DNA from: Mycolicibacterium sp. HK-90
Lineage (GTDB): Bacteria > Actinomycetota > Actinomycetes > Mycobacteriales > Mycobacteriaceae
Direction of reading: 5' to 3'
Length of the DNA: 64,000 nucleotides
Assembly (NCBI RefSeq): GCF_030486405.1
Contig: NZ_CP129613.1
Coordinates: forward strand, 3,286,001-3,350,000
Positions within the stretch are counted from its first letter, which is position 1. Every line of letters starts with the position of its first letter. Shown piece by piece: positions 16,576 to 23,595 of this stretch. Both the position numbers and the translations under genes were made by a program. The notes beneath the pieces are model-generated. The model was not told the origin of the DNA and made no database searches. It was given only the letters and a program-made list of their open reading frames with translations.

Positions 16576-17316
16576 TCACCACCCAGCCCCGAGCCCGATC
16601 AGCGTGTCATCGCCAAGCGGCGCATCACGCAAATCGGCTGCCAGGCACCCTTGCCAAAGGAGATGAAACAGCACCGGCAGCACCACCAGGGGAGTGCCGA
16701 CGGCCCGTACTCCAGCCATCAAGGGACGGGCTCGGGTGAACACCTCAGTGAGCTGTTCAGCCAGGCCCACCCGCAGGACTCGTGGGTGTCGATAACCCGA
16801 CAACCACCGCAGGTTGGCCCGCAGCACCGGATTGAGTGCGCCGACCCGGCGATAATCCCAGCCCACCATCGCGCAGGCCGCCGCAGACCGATCGAACACC
16901 TTCTGATCGCCCACCGAGATTCGCTCGTCCTCACGAACATCAACCACCACGGCAGAGCCATCTCGATGACGCACGAAGTAATCCGGCGCGTGTCGAGATC
17001 CGTCGGGCCAGTGGAACCAAAACGGTTGCGACAGCACGCCAACCACATCTGGATCGGCATCCAGCGCCATCAGCTGATCACGTTCCACCCACGACTCGTG
17101 ACCGACGTGCGTACCCGTGGTGGCAAACCACCACAGACCAGGAAAGTTCCGTTGACCGCGAAAAGACGGGAAATTGCGCACCGGTGCGCAGTCCAGTTCA
17201 AACCGGACAGCAGCGCATCGCTCAAGTGAACGGCGCAAACGTCCCTCGCGTGTGTCGAACTCCAAGTCCACAACACCCGCTACAACCGGCCCTGCCGACA
17301 ACGCCGATGTCAGCAC
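16576..17316 (-). CDS. tnsA: TnsA-like transposase endonuclease subunit
   Basis: 246 residues from GTG 17316. The central part has a PD-(D/E)xK layout: E in HESWVERDQL (74/79), D112 in HAPDYF, and D126-V-R128 in VVVDVRED, where TnsA has QxK; so the usual Lys is Arg here. Flanking strands (FWFHWPDGSRHAPDYF) match TnsA-like heteromeric endonuclease subunits of actinobacteria. It would cut the 5' strands at the transposon ends, giving cut-and-paste movement. First gene of the operon; its promoter must overlap the right-end repeats, so transposase binding may autoregulate (inference). Confidence 0.85.
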   Translation of the reverse strand: MLTSALSAGPVVAGVVDLEFDTREGRLRRSLERCAAVRFELDCAPVRNFPSFRGQRNFPGLWWFATTGTHVGHESWVERDQLMALDADPDVVGVLSQPFWFHWPDGSRHAPDYFVRHRDGSAVVVDVREDERISVGDQKVFDRSAAACAMVGWDYRRVGALNPVLRANLRWLSGYRHPRVLRVGLAEQLTEVFTRARPLMAGVRAVGTPLVVLPVLFHLLWQGCLAADLRDAPLGDDTLIGLGAGW

Positions 17317-17337
17317 AAATAAACGTTAAGCCCGATG

Positions 17338-17355
17338 CCCCAGATGCAGTGAGAA
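17338..17355 (+). repeat. 18-bp end repeat R3 (CCCCAGATGCAGTGAGAA)
   Basis: Innermost copy at the right end, 21 bases before the tnsA start codon, 31 bases start-to-start from the next copy. Confidence 0.85.
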
Positions 17356-17368
17356 AGACACGCGGATA

Positions 17369-17386
17369 CCTCAGATTCAATGAGAA
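17369..17386 (+). repeat. 18-bp end repeat R2 (CCTCAGATTCAATGAGAA)
   Basis: Middle copy at the right end, an exact inverse match of L1 (4961-4978). Confidence 0.88.
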
Positions 17387-17388
17387 TG

Positions 17389-17412
17389 CCCCAAAATCCG
17401 TGAGAACGGACA
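17389..17412 (-). repeat. Right terminal inverted repeat containing 18-bp repeat R1
   Basis: CCCCAAAATCCGTGAGAA (17389-17406) followed by CGGACA, the exact inverse of the left tip TGTCCG. Outer 12 bases match the left end perfectly. Confidence 0.9.
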
Positions 17413-17417
17413 GTCGA
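17413..17417. repeat. Target-site duplication, right copy (GTCGA)
   Basis: Identical to 4950-4954. Removing the element and one copy restores CCCAGTCGATCTGG, which is a short dyad (CCAG-N5-CTGG) centred on the duplicated bases. Confidence 0.9.
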
Positions 17418-17486
17418 TCTGGAGGTAGCACGTGACAGTAACGAGGATGTTTGCGGTCGCAGTCAGTCGTTGGCGATAATGCGGCT

Positions 17487-17945
17487 GTGCTCCGTCGTGC
17501 GCCGTTTCCGCTCCTAGCGCAAGTGCCTGCGGTATTGCAGGACGTGATTCTGGACTTCCGCTGGGATATCGAGCGACTGCACACACTGGACCTACCCACG
17601 TGCACGGTCGCGGGCAGCGATCTGGCTTGGCATCTGGACCTGCCGTTCTGGTCGGCTCGCGGAGTTCCGTTCCAGATCTCTCCGAACGAGGTAGCAGCCA
17701 ACCCAGCTGCCCACCAAAAGCATTGGCAGCGGACGCTTGCCGCCGAACTGCGCTATCCTCTGGACGCCTATCTGCGCTGGGATGGTCAGATCGTTGTTCT
17801 GGATGGAATCCACCGACTCCTGAAAGCCTCACTCACGGACCGAACTGACATCCCAGTGCGCGTACTAACGCCGCATCGGTTCGACGCTATCGCCGTGCCC
17901 GCAGCAGCGCCGGTGACGGTCCAGTCGCGGGCGATCCCCAACTGA
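17487..17945 (+). CDS. ParB-like nuclease-fold hypothetical protein
   Basis: 152 residues from GTG 17487. It contains DAYLRWDGQIVVLDGIHRLLKASLTD, resembling the DGxHRxxA element of ParB/sulfiredoxin-fold N-terminal domains, preceded by PFQISPNEVAANPAAHQKHWQRTLAAEL. No ParB HTH follows, so it is not a full partition protein. It is the first chromosomal gene right of the transposon, which inserted about 70 bases before its start and may have separated it from its promoter. Confidence 0.65.
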   Translation: MLRRAPFPLLAQVPAVLQDVILDFRWDIERLHTLDLPTCTVAGSDLAWHLDLPFWSARGVPFQISPNEVAANPAAHQKHWQRTLAAELRYPLDAYLRWDGQIVVLDGIHRLLKASLTDRTDIPVRVLTPHRFDAIAVPAAAPVTVQSRAIPN

Positions 17946-18323
17946 GCCTGGTGACGTTGGTCCCCTCTTTCACCTCCTTGAGCTACCGGCGACCATGATC
18001 AAGCGCAGCTCTCTCTCCGGAGATCGGAGCGCTTCGCATTAGACCTGGCGGGCTGCGGTGTTTCTGCGGCTTCTCGATTCAGCAGCGCGAACGGTGGCCG
18101 ACGACACGGCTACCCCGCCGGCACTGAGGAGGGCGGAATGAGCGTCCGCCTGATGTCCCGGAATGTATGGTCCGTTTCGGACCAGATCATCCGAAACGGA
18201 CTGATAATTCTGCGCCGAGGAACGCCGCCGCCTGGTCACTACACATCACCGTGTAGATCGGCAGACCAGGATCAACGCAGCCAAACAGCCGCCAACGCCC
18301 CGGCGCGGCTGTAAGGTACCGCG
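17946..18323. promoter_or_regulatory. Non-coding gap with nested inverted repeats at 18169-18201
   Basis: No gene seen. GTCCGTTTCGG (18170-18180) and CCGAAACGGAC (18191-18201) are perfect 11-bp inverted repeats with a 10-base spacer. The left arm is itself inside a second palindrome, GGTCCG-TTT-CGGACC (18169-18183). Looks like a regulatory operator or attenuator; its regulator is not identified. Confidence 0.5.
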
Positions 18324-18650
18324 GTGAATCTCAAACGGACATCGGCCAAAGCCGCGTTGGCATTCGGCATCCTGTTCGTGATCGGGGTGGTTGCCCGGAT
18401 CCTCGGACCGCTTTTCGGTCCGGACTCATATGTCGGGCGCGACTTGGTGATATTCGGACCGACACTCGCCGGCCTGGGTCTCGTCGGCGTCTCCGTCAGC
18501 CTGCTCGTTTGGGCCGTCAAAAGCTCGTCTAACCGACAACCAACCGCGCCCGCCGGCTGGTATCCCGACCTCCACGACGCCACTCTGCTGCGCTACTTCG
18601 ACGGCGAGATATGGACTCAGCAAACCGCACCGCGCCTCCCCGGCCCGTAG
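18324..18650 (+). CDS. DUF2510 membrane protein
   Basis: 108 residues: two TM helices (ALAFGILFVIGVVARILGPLFG and LVIFGPTLAGLGLVGVSVSLLVWAV) followed by the DUF2510 motif PAGWYPDLHDATLLRYFDGEIWTQQTAP. DUF2510 is a short W-rich domain attached to many actinobacterial membrane proteins; function not known. No operon partner is evident. Confidence 0.82.
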   Translation: MNLKRTSAKAALAFGILFVIGVVARILGPLFGPDSYVGRDLVIFGPTLAGLGLVGVSVSLLVWAVKSSSNRQPTAPAGWYPDLHDATLLRYFDGEIWTQQTAPRLPGP

Positions 18651-18940
18651 TCGACGCGTCGCGATTGCCATCGCGATGTCGGCTCTCACCGCCTCTCCCC
18701 TGCCACACCTTCCGGATACGCAGCAGCGCCAGCCGGTTGTGTCATCCCCGGCCTACGTTGAATCACCGAAACGTCCGAGTGACCTCACCCGTCACGCTGG
18801 GTCATTTTGGCCACGGCTCCTCGACGCCAACGGCTACCGCAAGCTGCCCAAGCTCGTGGGCCCGTCCACGATTAGGGCGTGTCTGGCCCCTCGAAACGGC
18901 CCGACTGCCCGGGGGACACCACCAGGGTGGACACTATGGC

Positions 18941-19492
18941 GTGGCCCTTTCTGCAACAGTGTTCAAAGTAGAACTTGGCGTCTCCGATGTCGATCACGGC
19001 TACTACGCCGATCACACGCTGACCGTGGCCCGTCATCCCAGTGAGACCGATGAGCGGATGGTGGTGCGGCTGTTGGCGTTTGGCCTGCGCGCACACCGAC
19101 TCGGCGACGTCGACGGTGAGTTGGCATTCGGGGCGGGCCTGTTCACCCCTGGCGTACCGGACTTGCGGCTCGCCGATTACACGGGCCGAATCCTGGAGTG
19201 GATCAGTGTCGGCCAGCCCGACGAACGCGCCTTGGGCAAGGCTGCCGGCCAGGCCGACCAGGTGCTGCTTTTCCCGTTCGCCGCCGGCGTGGCCACCTGG
19301 TGGCGCACCGTCGGCCCCAAAGTGGCGGGGCTGGCGAACCTGTCGGTGCTGCAGATACCGCACGCTCCGGTGCAGCAACTGGCCCAGTCTGTCGATCGAC
19401 GGGTCTCGGCCCAGGTGATGGTGATCGAAGGTCAGGTGACGATGACCGTGGGCGGAGTAGACGTCACCTTCACGCCCGAGCCATTGCAGTGA
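18941..19492 (+). CDS. yaeQ: YaeQ family protein
   Basis: 183 residues starting at GTG 18941 (VALSATVFKVELGVSDVDHGYYADHTLTVARHPSETDERM). Matches YaeQ along its length, including VVRLLAFGLRAH, DYTGRILEWISVGQPDERALGKAAGQADQVLLFPF and a closing VTMTVGGVDVTF strand. YaeQ has a restriction-endonuclease-like fold; cellular role unsettled. The upstream open frame is not part of the family and was left out. Confidence 0.88.
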   Translation: MALSATVFKVELGVSDVDHGYYADHTLTVARHPSETDERMVVRLLAFGLRAHRLGDVDGELAFGAGLFTPGVPDLRLADYTGRILEWISVGQPDERALGKAAGQADQVLLFPFAAGVATWWRTVGPKVAGLANLSVLQIPHAPVQQLAQSVDRRVSAQVMVIEGQVTMTVGGVDVTFTPEPLQ

Positions 19493-19584
19493 ACGCCTGA
19501 GCCCGAGGTCCTAGTCCTGCCGGGCGGCACACATGCCTCGCGGCCCGCACGTCCGAGCGAAAGCCGTTGGCCCGGGGAACAATC

Positions 19585-20181
19585 CTACGATGTGAAGAGT
19601 TCGTCGAGGTGCTGATCGATGGCGGCGAGGGCCTCCCCGGGATTGATGACCTCCAGGTCGAGAAGGGGTGTCAGGCCGGTCAGCGCGAGGATGCGGTCGG
19701 TCTCGGTGTTCGCGTCGCGATCACGAGCAATCTGTCCCTCACTGATCGCTTGCGCGATAAGTACTTTGACACGCTCCCGCCCCTGGCGTAGGCCGTCGCG
19801 CGTATGATCGCGAATCGTGTTGTCGTGCAGTGCTTCGAGAACGTAGGCGGCATTCATTCGGCTCGTCGCACGCGCATCGTCGTGCAGCGGCAGCATTTCG
19901 ATGAGTATCAATCGCAGGACGTCTCGAGGATGCGGCGCCGCACCGAGCGCCTCCAGACCGCGCGCCACTCGCTGAGCAGTCTGCTCGGCAGCGAAGTCCA
20001 TCGCGAACGAAAGCAACTCCTGACGACTCGCGAAGTAGTGCTGGAGTTGGCCGTGTGACATCTCGGCCTCCTTCGCCACCTCACGCAGGCTCAGACGCAG
20101 AACCCCACGTTGATCCACCACGCGCCACAGGGCGCGAGCGATGGTTTCGCGACGTTCTCGATGGTCGACCTGTTTCGGCAA
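19585..20181 (-). CDS. TetR-family regulator
   Basis: 198 residues from TTG 20181, which has GAAGGGG upstream; ATG 20211 is an alternative. HTH: RRETIARALWRVVDQRGVLRLSLREVAKEAEMSHGQLQHYFASRQELLSFAMDF. The C-terminal domain is typical of TetR_C (RMNAAYVLEALHDNTIRDHTRDGLRQGRERVK). It is divergent from the alpha/beta hydrolase at 20375, its likely target. The gap contains AT-rich TGACATAATACAGTTGACAT, a plausible promoter/operator. Confidence 0.88.
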   Translation of the reverse strand: MPKQVDHRERRETIARALWRVVDQRGVLRLSLREVAKEAEMSHGQLQHYFASRQELLSFAMDFAAEQTAQRVARGLEALGAAPHPRDVLRLILIEMLPLHDDARATSRMNAAYVLEALHDNTIRDHTRDGLRQGRERVKVLIAQAISEGQIARDRDANTETDRILALTGLTPLLDLEVINPGEALAAIDQHLDELFTS

Positions 20182-20374
20182 CGCGCACCCCTTCCGCCTA
20201 TTACCATACATCTGACATAATACAGTTGACATGGAAAGGTGTGGGAATGACCGGTCGGTCGAGGAACGTCCAAGCACGCAGTGGGGACCGCGACCGGTCG
20301 AGCCGGGCGGTGGCTGACGCCGCACCGCACGTCCTCCCCCGAGGGCGCGGCCGTTTCGAGTTGGGGTGTGCGCG

Positions 20375-21241
20375 ATGACCGCATTCGCCGACCCTGAGCT
20401 GGAGGCGGCATATTTCGCGGCCTACGACGCGGTGATGGCGTCTTGGCCGGTGCCGGCCAAGACGGTAGATCTTTCGGGGCGGTACGGAACGACACGAGTC
20501 ACGTCCGCAGGCCCGACCGCGGCGCCGTCGCTGGTCCTGCTCCATGGATACAGTGGCACGGCCGGAATGTGGTACCCGGTAGTCGGTTCGATGGCCGAGG
20601 AGCATCACGTGCGGGCCGTGGACACCATAGGCGAGCCGGGCCGCAGTCGACACACCGGCGCTGCCTTGACCAGTATGGATGATCTCGTGGATTGGCTCGC
20701 GGAAACTTTCGATCTGCTCGAGCTACCCGCCGCCGATCTGTGCGGCCAGTCCCTGGGCGGGCACCTCGCGTTCCGGTTCGCGCTCGCCCATCCCGAACGG
20801 GTGCGGCGGCTGGTGCTGCTCGATCCGCCTCTGGTCTTCGCCGGGCTCAGCCCAGAATTCGAGGAGTTGGGCCGGAATCGCGACCCGCACCCGACTTTCG
20901 AGAATGCCCGCGCGATGCTGGCATCGGGCGCCCCCGGGAGCGGGCCTGCGCATCTCGAGGCCTACTTCGATCTGCTCGCTCGCGGGGCCGCTCACTTCCC
21001 GGCCTCGCCGATCGTTCATCCCCATCTGCCGGACGGGCTGACGCACCTGCCGGTCCCGACCCTCGTCGCTCTGGCTGGGGCGAGCCAGGTGCATGATTCA
21101 GACGCGGCCGCGGAAGTCGCGCGGCGTGCCGGGGCGCACACGGTGATTCTCCCCGGTGCGGGGCACGGCCTCCTGGCCGACGTCGAACCCGTCCGCAGTC
21201 TTGTCCTCGAACACCTCCGGCGGAAGGACTCGCCGACCTGA
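20375..21241 (+). CDS. Alpha/beta-fold hydrolase
   Basis: 288 residues. N-terminal strand followed by oxyanion motif LLHGYSGTAGMW, nucleophile elbow CGQSLGGH (Ser within GxSxG), acid D near HDSDAAAEV, and catalytic His in GAGHGLLAD near the end. Substrate unknown. ATG 20375 is preferred over GTG 20366 on spacing. Probably controlled by the divergent TetR. Confidence 0.88.
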   Translation: MTAFADPELEAAYFAAYDAVMASWPVPAKTVDLSGRYGTTRVTSAGPTAAPSLVLLHGYSGTAGMWYPVVGSMAEEHHVRAVDTIGEPGRSRHTGAALTSMDDLVDWLAETFDLLELPAADLCGQSLGGHLAFRFALAHPERVRRLVLLDPPLVFAGLSPEFEELGRNRDPHPTFENARAMLASGAPGSGPAHLEAYFDLLARGAAHFPASPIVHPHLPDGLTHLPVPTLVALAGASQVHDSDAAAEVARRAGAHTVILPGAGHGLLADVEPVRSLVLEHLRRKDSPT

Positions 21242-21353
21242 TTGCGGACGGTCCCCCCGTTGGTGGCTACGGGACGGATCTCGTTCGTCTTAGGTATACG
21301 AGCCCAAAACCACCCGGAAATGAGCGTCTCTCCCCCAACACATTTCGCCGCCG

Positions 21354-22157
21354 TCACCGGTCGCTCGTGTTTCGACCCAGCAGGTCGCGTTCCAGGAAAT
21401 CTCGGAAGATCTGCGCGAGATTCGTCGCGATGGGGTCGGAGTAATCACCGAGTCGGTTTCCGAGTTGAAAGGCCTCATTGACAACGGCCCGACGTGGCAG
21501 CTCAGCACGGACCTCGCCGCCGAATTCCGTCTGTACCCGTTCCCTGATCGACTGGTCGATGCCGTTTCTACGGTCGAAACCGGATAGAACTACACCACAC
21601 CACCTGAGTGGATGTGTTCGTTGGATACGCTCAACTCGGTCACGGGCCTCGCGGGCTTTGCGTACCGCATCAAGGGTCGGAGTGATCGGGGCGAACGCAA
21701 CATCACCTAGATGCATTGCCAAGGCTTCCAAGGAGCCAGTGCGACCACCGGTGTCGATCAAGACGACCTCATAGCGGCCAAAGATGCCGGCAGCGTCAAA
21801 GATGGCCCGCAACAATCCGGTGTCCGGTGCGCCGAAGCCTGCAACACGGCCTAAGGACGCACCTGCAGGTAGCAAATCGATGCCGGGCCACCTGGTTTCA
21901 ATGATCTCCTCATCGATTCGCTTCGCGCCCTTGTCGGGATTCCCCCAAAAACTGATATCGGCATCCTCAAGGACTGAACCCAAGCCGGTCGAATGCTGCG
22001 ACACTCCAAAGTGATTAGACAGATTTCGCTCTGGGTCTGCGTCGACCAACAATGCGGAGATCCCGGCCCGCGAGGCCTCCCCCGCCAGCATCATCTGCCA
22101 TAGCGTTTTCGCTGTTCCGCCCTTACCGGAAAGCACCAGCACCGAAACAGCTACCAT
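21354..22157 (-). CDS. Orphan ParA-family ATPase
   Basis: 267 residues. Deviant Walker A at residues 9-17 (SGKGGTAKT), DADPERNLSNHFG (Walker A' / switch), VLIDTGGRTG (Walker B region) and a C-terminal IATNLAQIFRDFLE. ParA/MinD ATPases dimerise on ATP and position DNA or protein cargo. No parB with its HTH and no plasmid genes are next to it, so it is an orphan, perhaps an old plasmid or phage remnant or a chromosomal positioning factor. Confidence 0.85.
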   Translation of the reverse strand: MVAVSVLVLSGKGGTAKTLWQMMLAGEASRAGISALLVDADPERNLSNHFGVSQHSTGLGSVLEDADISFWGNPDKGAKRIDEEIIETRWPGIDLLPAGASLGRVAGFGAPDTGLLRAIFDAAGIFGRYEVVLIDTGGRTGSLEALAMHLGDVAFAPITPTLDAVRKAREARDRVERIQRTHPLRWCGVVLSGFDRRNGIDQSIRERVQTEFGGEVRAELPRRAVVNEAFQLGNRLGDYSDPIATNLAQIFRDFLERDLLGRNTSDR

Positions 22158-22173
22158 CGCGAGCCTCTATGCA

Positions 22174-22485
22174 ATGCCTGACTCACCTCGCTGCATTCCC
22201 CCATCGTGGTCGCGTTGTTGCCAGACACCGCGCGCTCTCAGCCTATATGTCGAACAGCGGATCGAACTCCACCCGAGTCGACGTCTACAGGAATCGGGAT
22301 TGTCCGGGGCCGACTACGAGGTCCTGGCGGCTTTCATCGACCGGTTCACCCCAGCTGAGCTCGACAAGCTCGCAACCCTCAACGAACGAATCATGCATCA
22401 CTTGGATACCGGAGACTCCTCGGGCGAAGACGAGCCGTCATACACCAGCCGTCGCCCCCTCGACATCTACTACAGGACGTCGTAG
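22174..22485 (+). CDS. Internally deleted MarR-family remnant
   Basis: 103 residues. RRLQESGLSGADYEVLAAF matches the N-terminal part of MarR regulators (QLQRDSGLSxADYEVL), but it runs straight into IDRFTPAELDKLATLNERIMHHLD, which matches the C-terminal dimerisation helix. The whole winged helix (about 70 residues) is missing. The frame is intact, so a short dimer-only protein could be made, but it cannot bind DNA. It lies 9 bases before the FAD monooxygenase, whose regulator it probably was. Confidence 0.6.
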   Translation: MPDSPRCIPPSWSRCCQTPRALSLYVEQRIELHPSRRLQESGLSGADYEVLAAFIDRFTPAELDKLATLNERIMHHLDTGDSSGEDEPSYTSRRPLDIYYRTS

Positions 22486-22494
22486 CTTGAGGTG

Positions 22495-23589
22495 ATGAGG
22501 GTGGGGATCATCGGTGGCGGTTTCGCGGGATTGGCGGCGGCCATTGCATTTCGGCAAGTCGGTCACGACGTCTCGGTGTTCGAGAAATCCCTTGGACCAT
22601 CCGTTGCCGGCGGCGCTATCTCCCTCGCCCCGAATGCGCTCACTTGCTTGTCGATCCTCGGCGTTCGAGGACGTGTCGTGACTGAACCGTGGTCACGCAT
22701 GCCTGCCACCGTGCGCACTTCGGATGGTGCTGTACTCATCCGCCGAACGCTTGCGCAGCTCACCGGTGGAGATCGGTACGCCGCAGTGGCGCGCAGTCAG
22801 CTACTCAGCTGGTTGACCGAAAGGCTTCCGCCCGACTGTCTGCACTACTCCAGCATCGTGACTGGGGTGCGTACGGACGGTGTCGTGGTCATCGACGGGA
22901 GGGAACGCCGTTTTGATCTGGTCATCGGCGCGGACGGAACACGGGGCATTGTCAGAAAATCGCTCTGGCCGGACGCACCTCCACCGCACTCCACCGGAAT
23001 CACAGGATGGGCCTGGATCGTCGACCGGCAACTCGATGCCGGTTTCGGACCAATCTGGGGCCGTACAACAGATTTCGGGATCTTGCCCCTCGTCGATGGC
23101 CGTACCTACATCTACGGCGGAACCCGGGAAGACGGAACCGAACTGCACGCGTACCGCCGCTGGCCGGCACCACTCCCGACGCTTATCGACGCCGCGGATC
23201 CCAACCGCATGGTCGCCGTGGAAATTTTCGAAGCCCGACCACCGCGCCAACTCGTACGCGGCAAAGTCGCACTCATCGGCGATGCCGCCCACACGATGCG
23301 CCCGACGTTCGGCCAAGGCGCAGCACTGGCCATGGAAGACGCCGTCACTTTAGCCAAGGGTGGCGCCGAGGGCCTGGCCAAACGCAGGGCGCGAATCCTC
23401 ACGCTGTACACCGCCTCAAAGGCTGGATCGCATTTCGCAACCCCAGGCCTTCACACTGCGGAAACCGTCCGAAATCTGGCTTTACGGCTCACGCCTGACG
23501 CTATCTTCGGTCTCATGGCGGGGGCGGTCAGCCACTGGCGGCCGGCGGGAATGGGCATCGGCACGCTGGGCTCGCGCACCAATACCTGA
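22495..23589 (+). CDS. FAD-dependent aromatic-type monooxygenase
   Basis: 364 residues. FAD signatures: GIIGGGFAGLAAAIAFRQVGHDVSVFEK (GxGxxG), DLVIGADGTRGIVR (DG motif) and LIGDAAHTMRPTFGQGAALAMEDA (GD motif), the PHBH-like flavin monooxygenase set. NAD(P)H-dependent hydroxylation of an aromatic or similar ring is the family reaction; substrate unknown. It ends 6 bases before the convergent allantoinase gene. Confidence 0.9.
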   Translation: MRVGIIGGGFAGLAAAIAFRQVGHDVSVFEKSLGPSVAGGAISLAPNALTCLSILGVRGRVVTEPWSRMPATVRTSDGAVLIRRTLAQLTGGDRYAAVARSQLLSWLTERLPPDCLHYSSIVTGVRTDGVVVIDGRERRFDLVIGADGTRGIVRKSLWPDAPPPHSTGITGWAWIVDRQLDAGFGPIWGRTTDFGILPLVDGRTYIYGGTREDGTELHAYRRWPAPLPTLIDAADPNRMVAVEIFEARPPRQLVRGKVALIGDAAHTMRPTFGQGAALAMEDAVTLAKGGAEGLAKRRARILTLYTASKAGSHFATPGLHTAETVRNLALRLTPDAIFGLMAGAVSHWRPAGMGIGTLGSRTNT

Positions 23590-23595
23590 GCTGCG

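Larger units (their letters stand above)
4955..17412. mobile_element. Complete 12.5-kb Tn7-like transposon with stress-type cargo
   Basis: Ends: left TGTCCGTTCTCA..., right ...TGAGAACGGACA, so the first 12 bases are perfect inverted repeats starting 5'-TGT and ending ACA-3'. Flanks: perfect 5-bp duplication GTCGA. Each end has three 18-bp repeats within about 100 bases. Transposition genes (tnsA, tniA, tniB, tniQ) form one minus-strand operon reading away from the right end. Cargo at 5065-12459 includes a desaturase, TetR, CsbD, carboxylate-amine ligase and DUF5994 genes. Intact ends, duplication and transposition genes suggest a recent and possibly still mobile insertion. TnsA presence predicts cut-and-paste rather than replicative movement (family knowledge). 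Confidence 0.92.

Noticed and set aside
4955..17412. CRISPR-associated transposon (CAST)
   Set aside because: The core resembles TnsB/TnsC/TniQ of CASTs, but there is no cas gene and no repeat-spacer array inside the element.
17377..17832. Minus-strand frame crossing the right target site that could join a frame left of the transposon
   Set aside because: After virtual excision the joined frame is open, but it has no start codon, no family resemblance and is antisense to the ParB-like gene.
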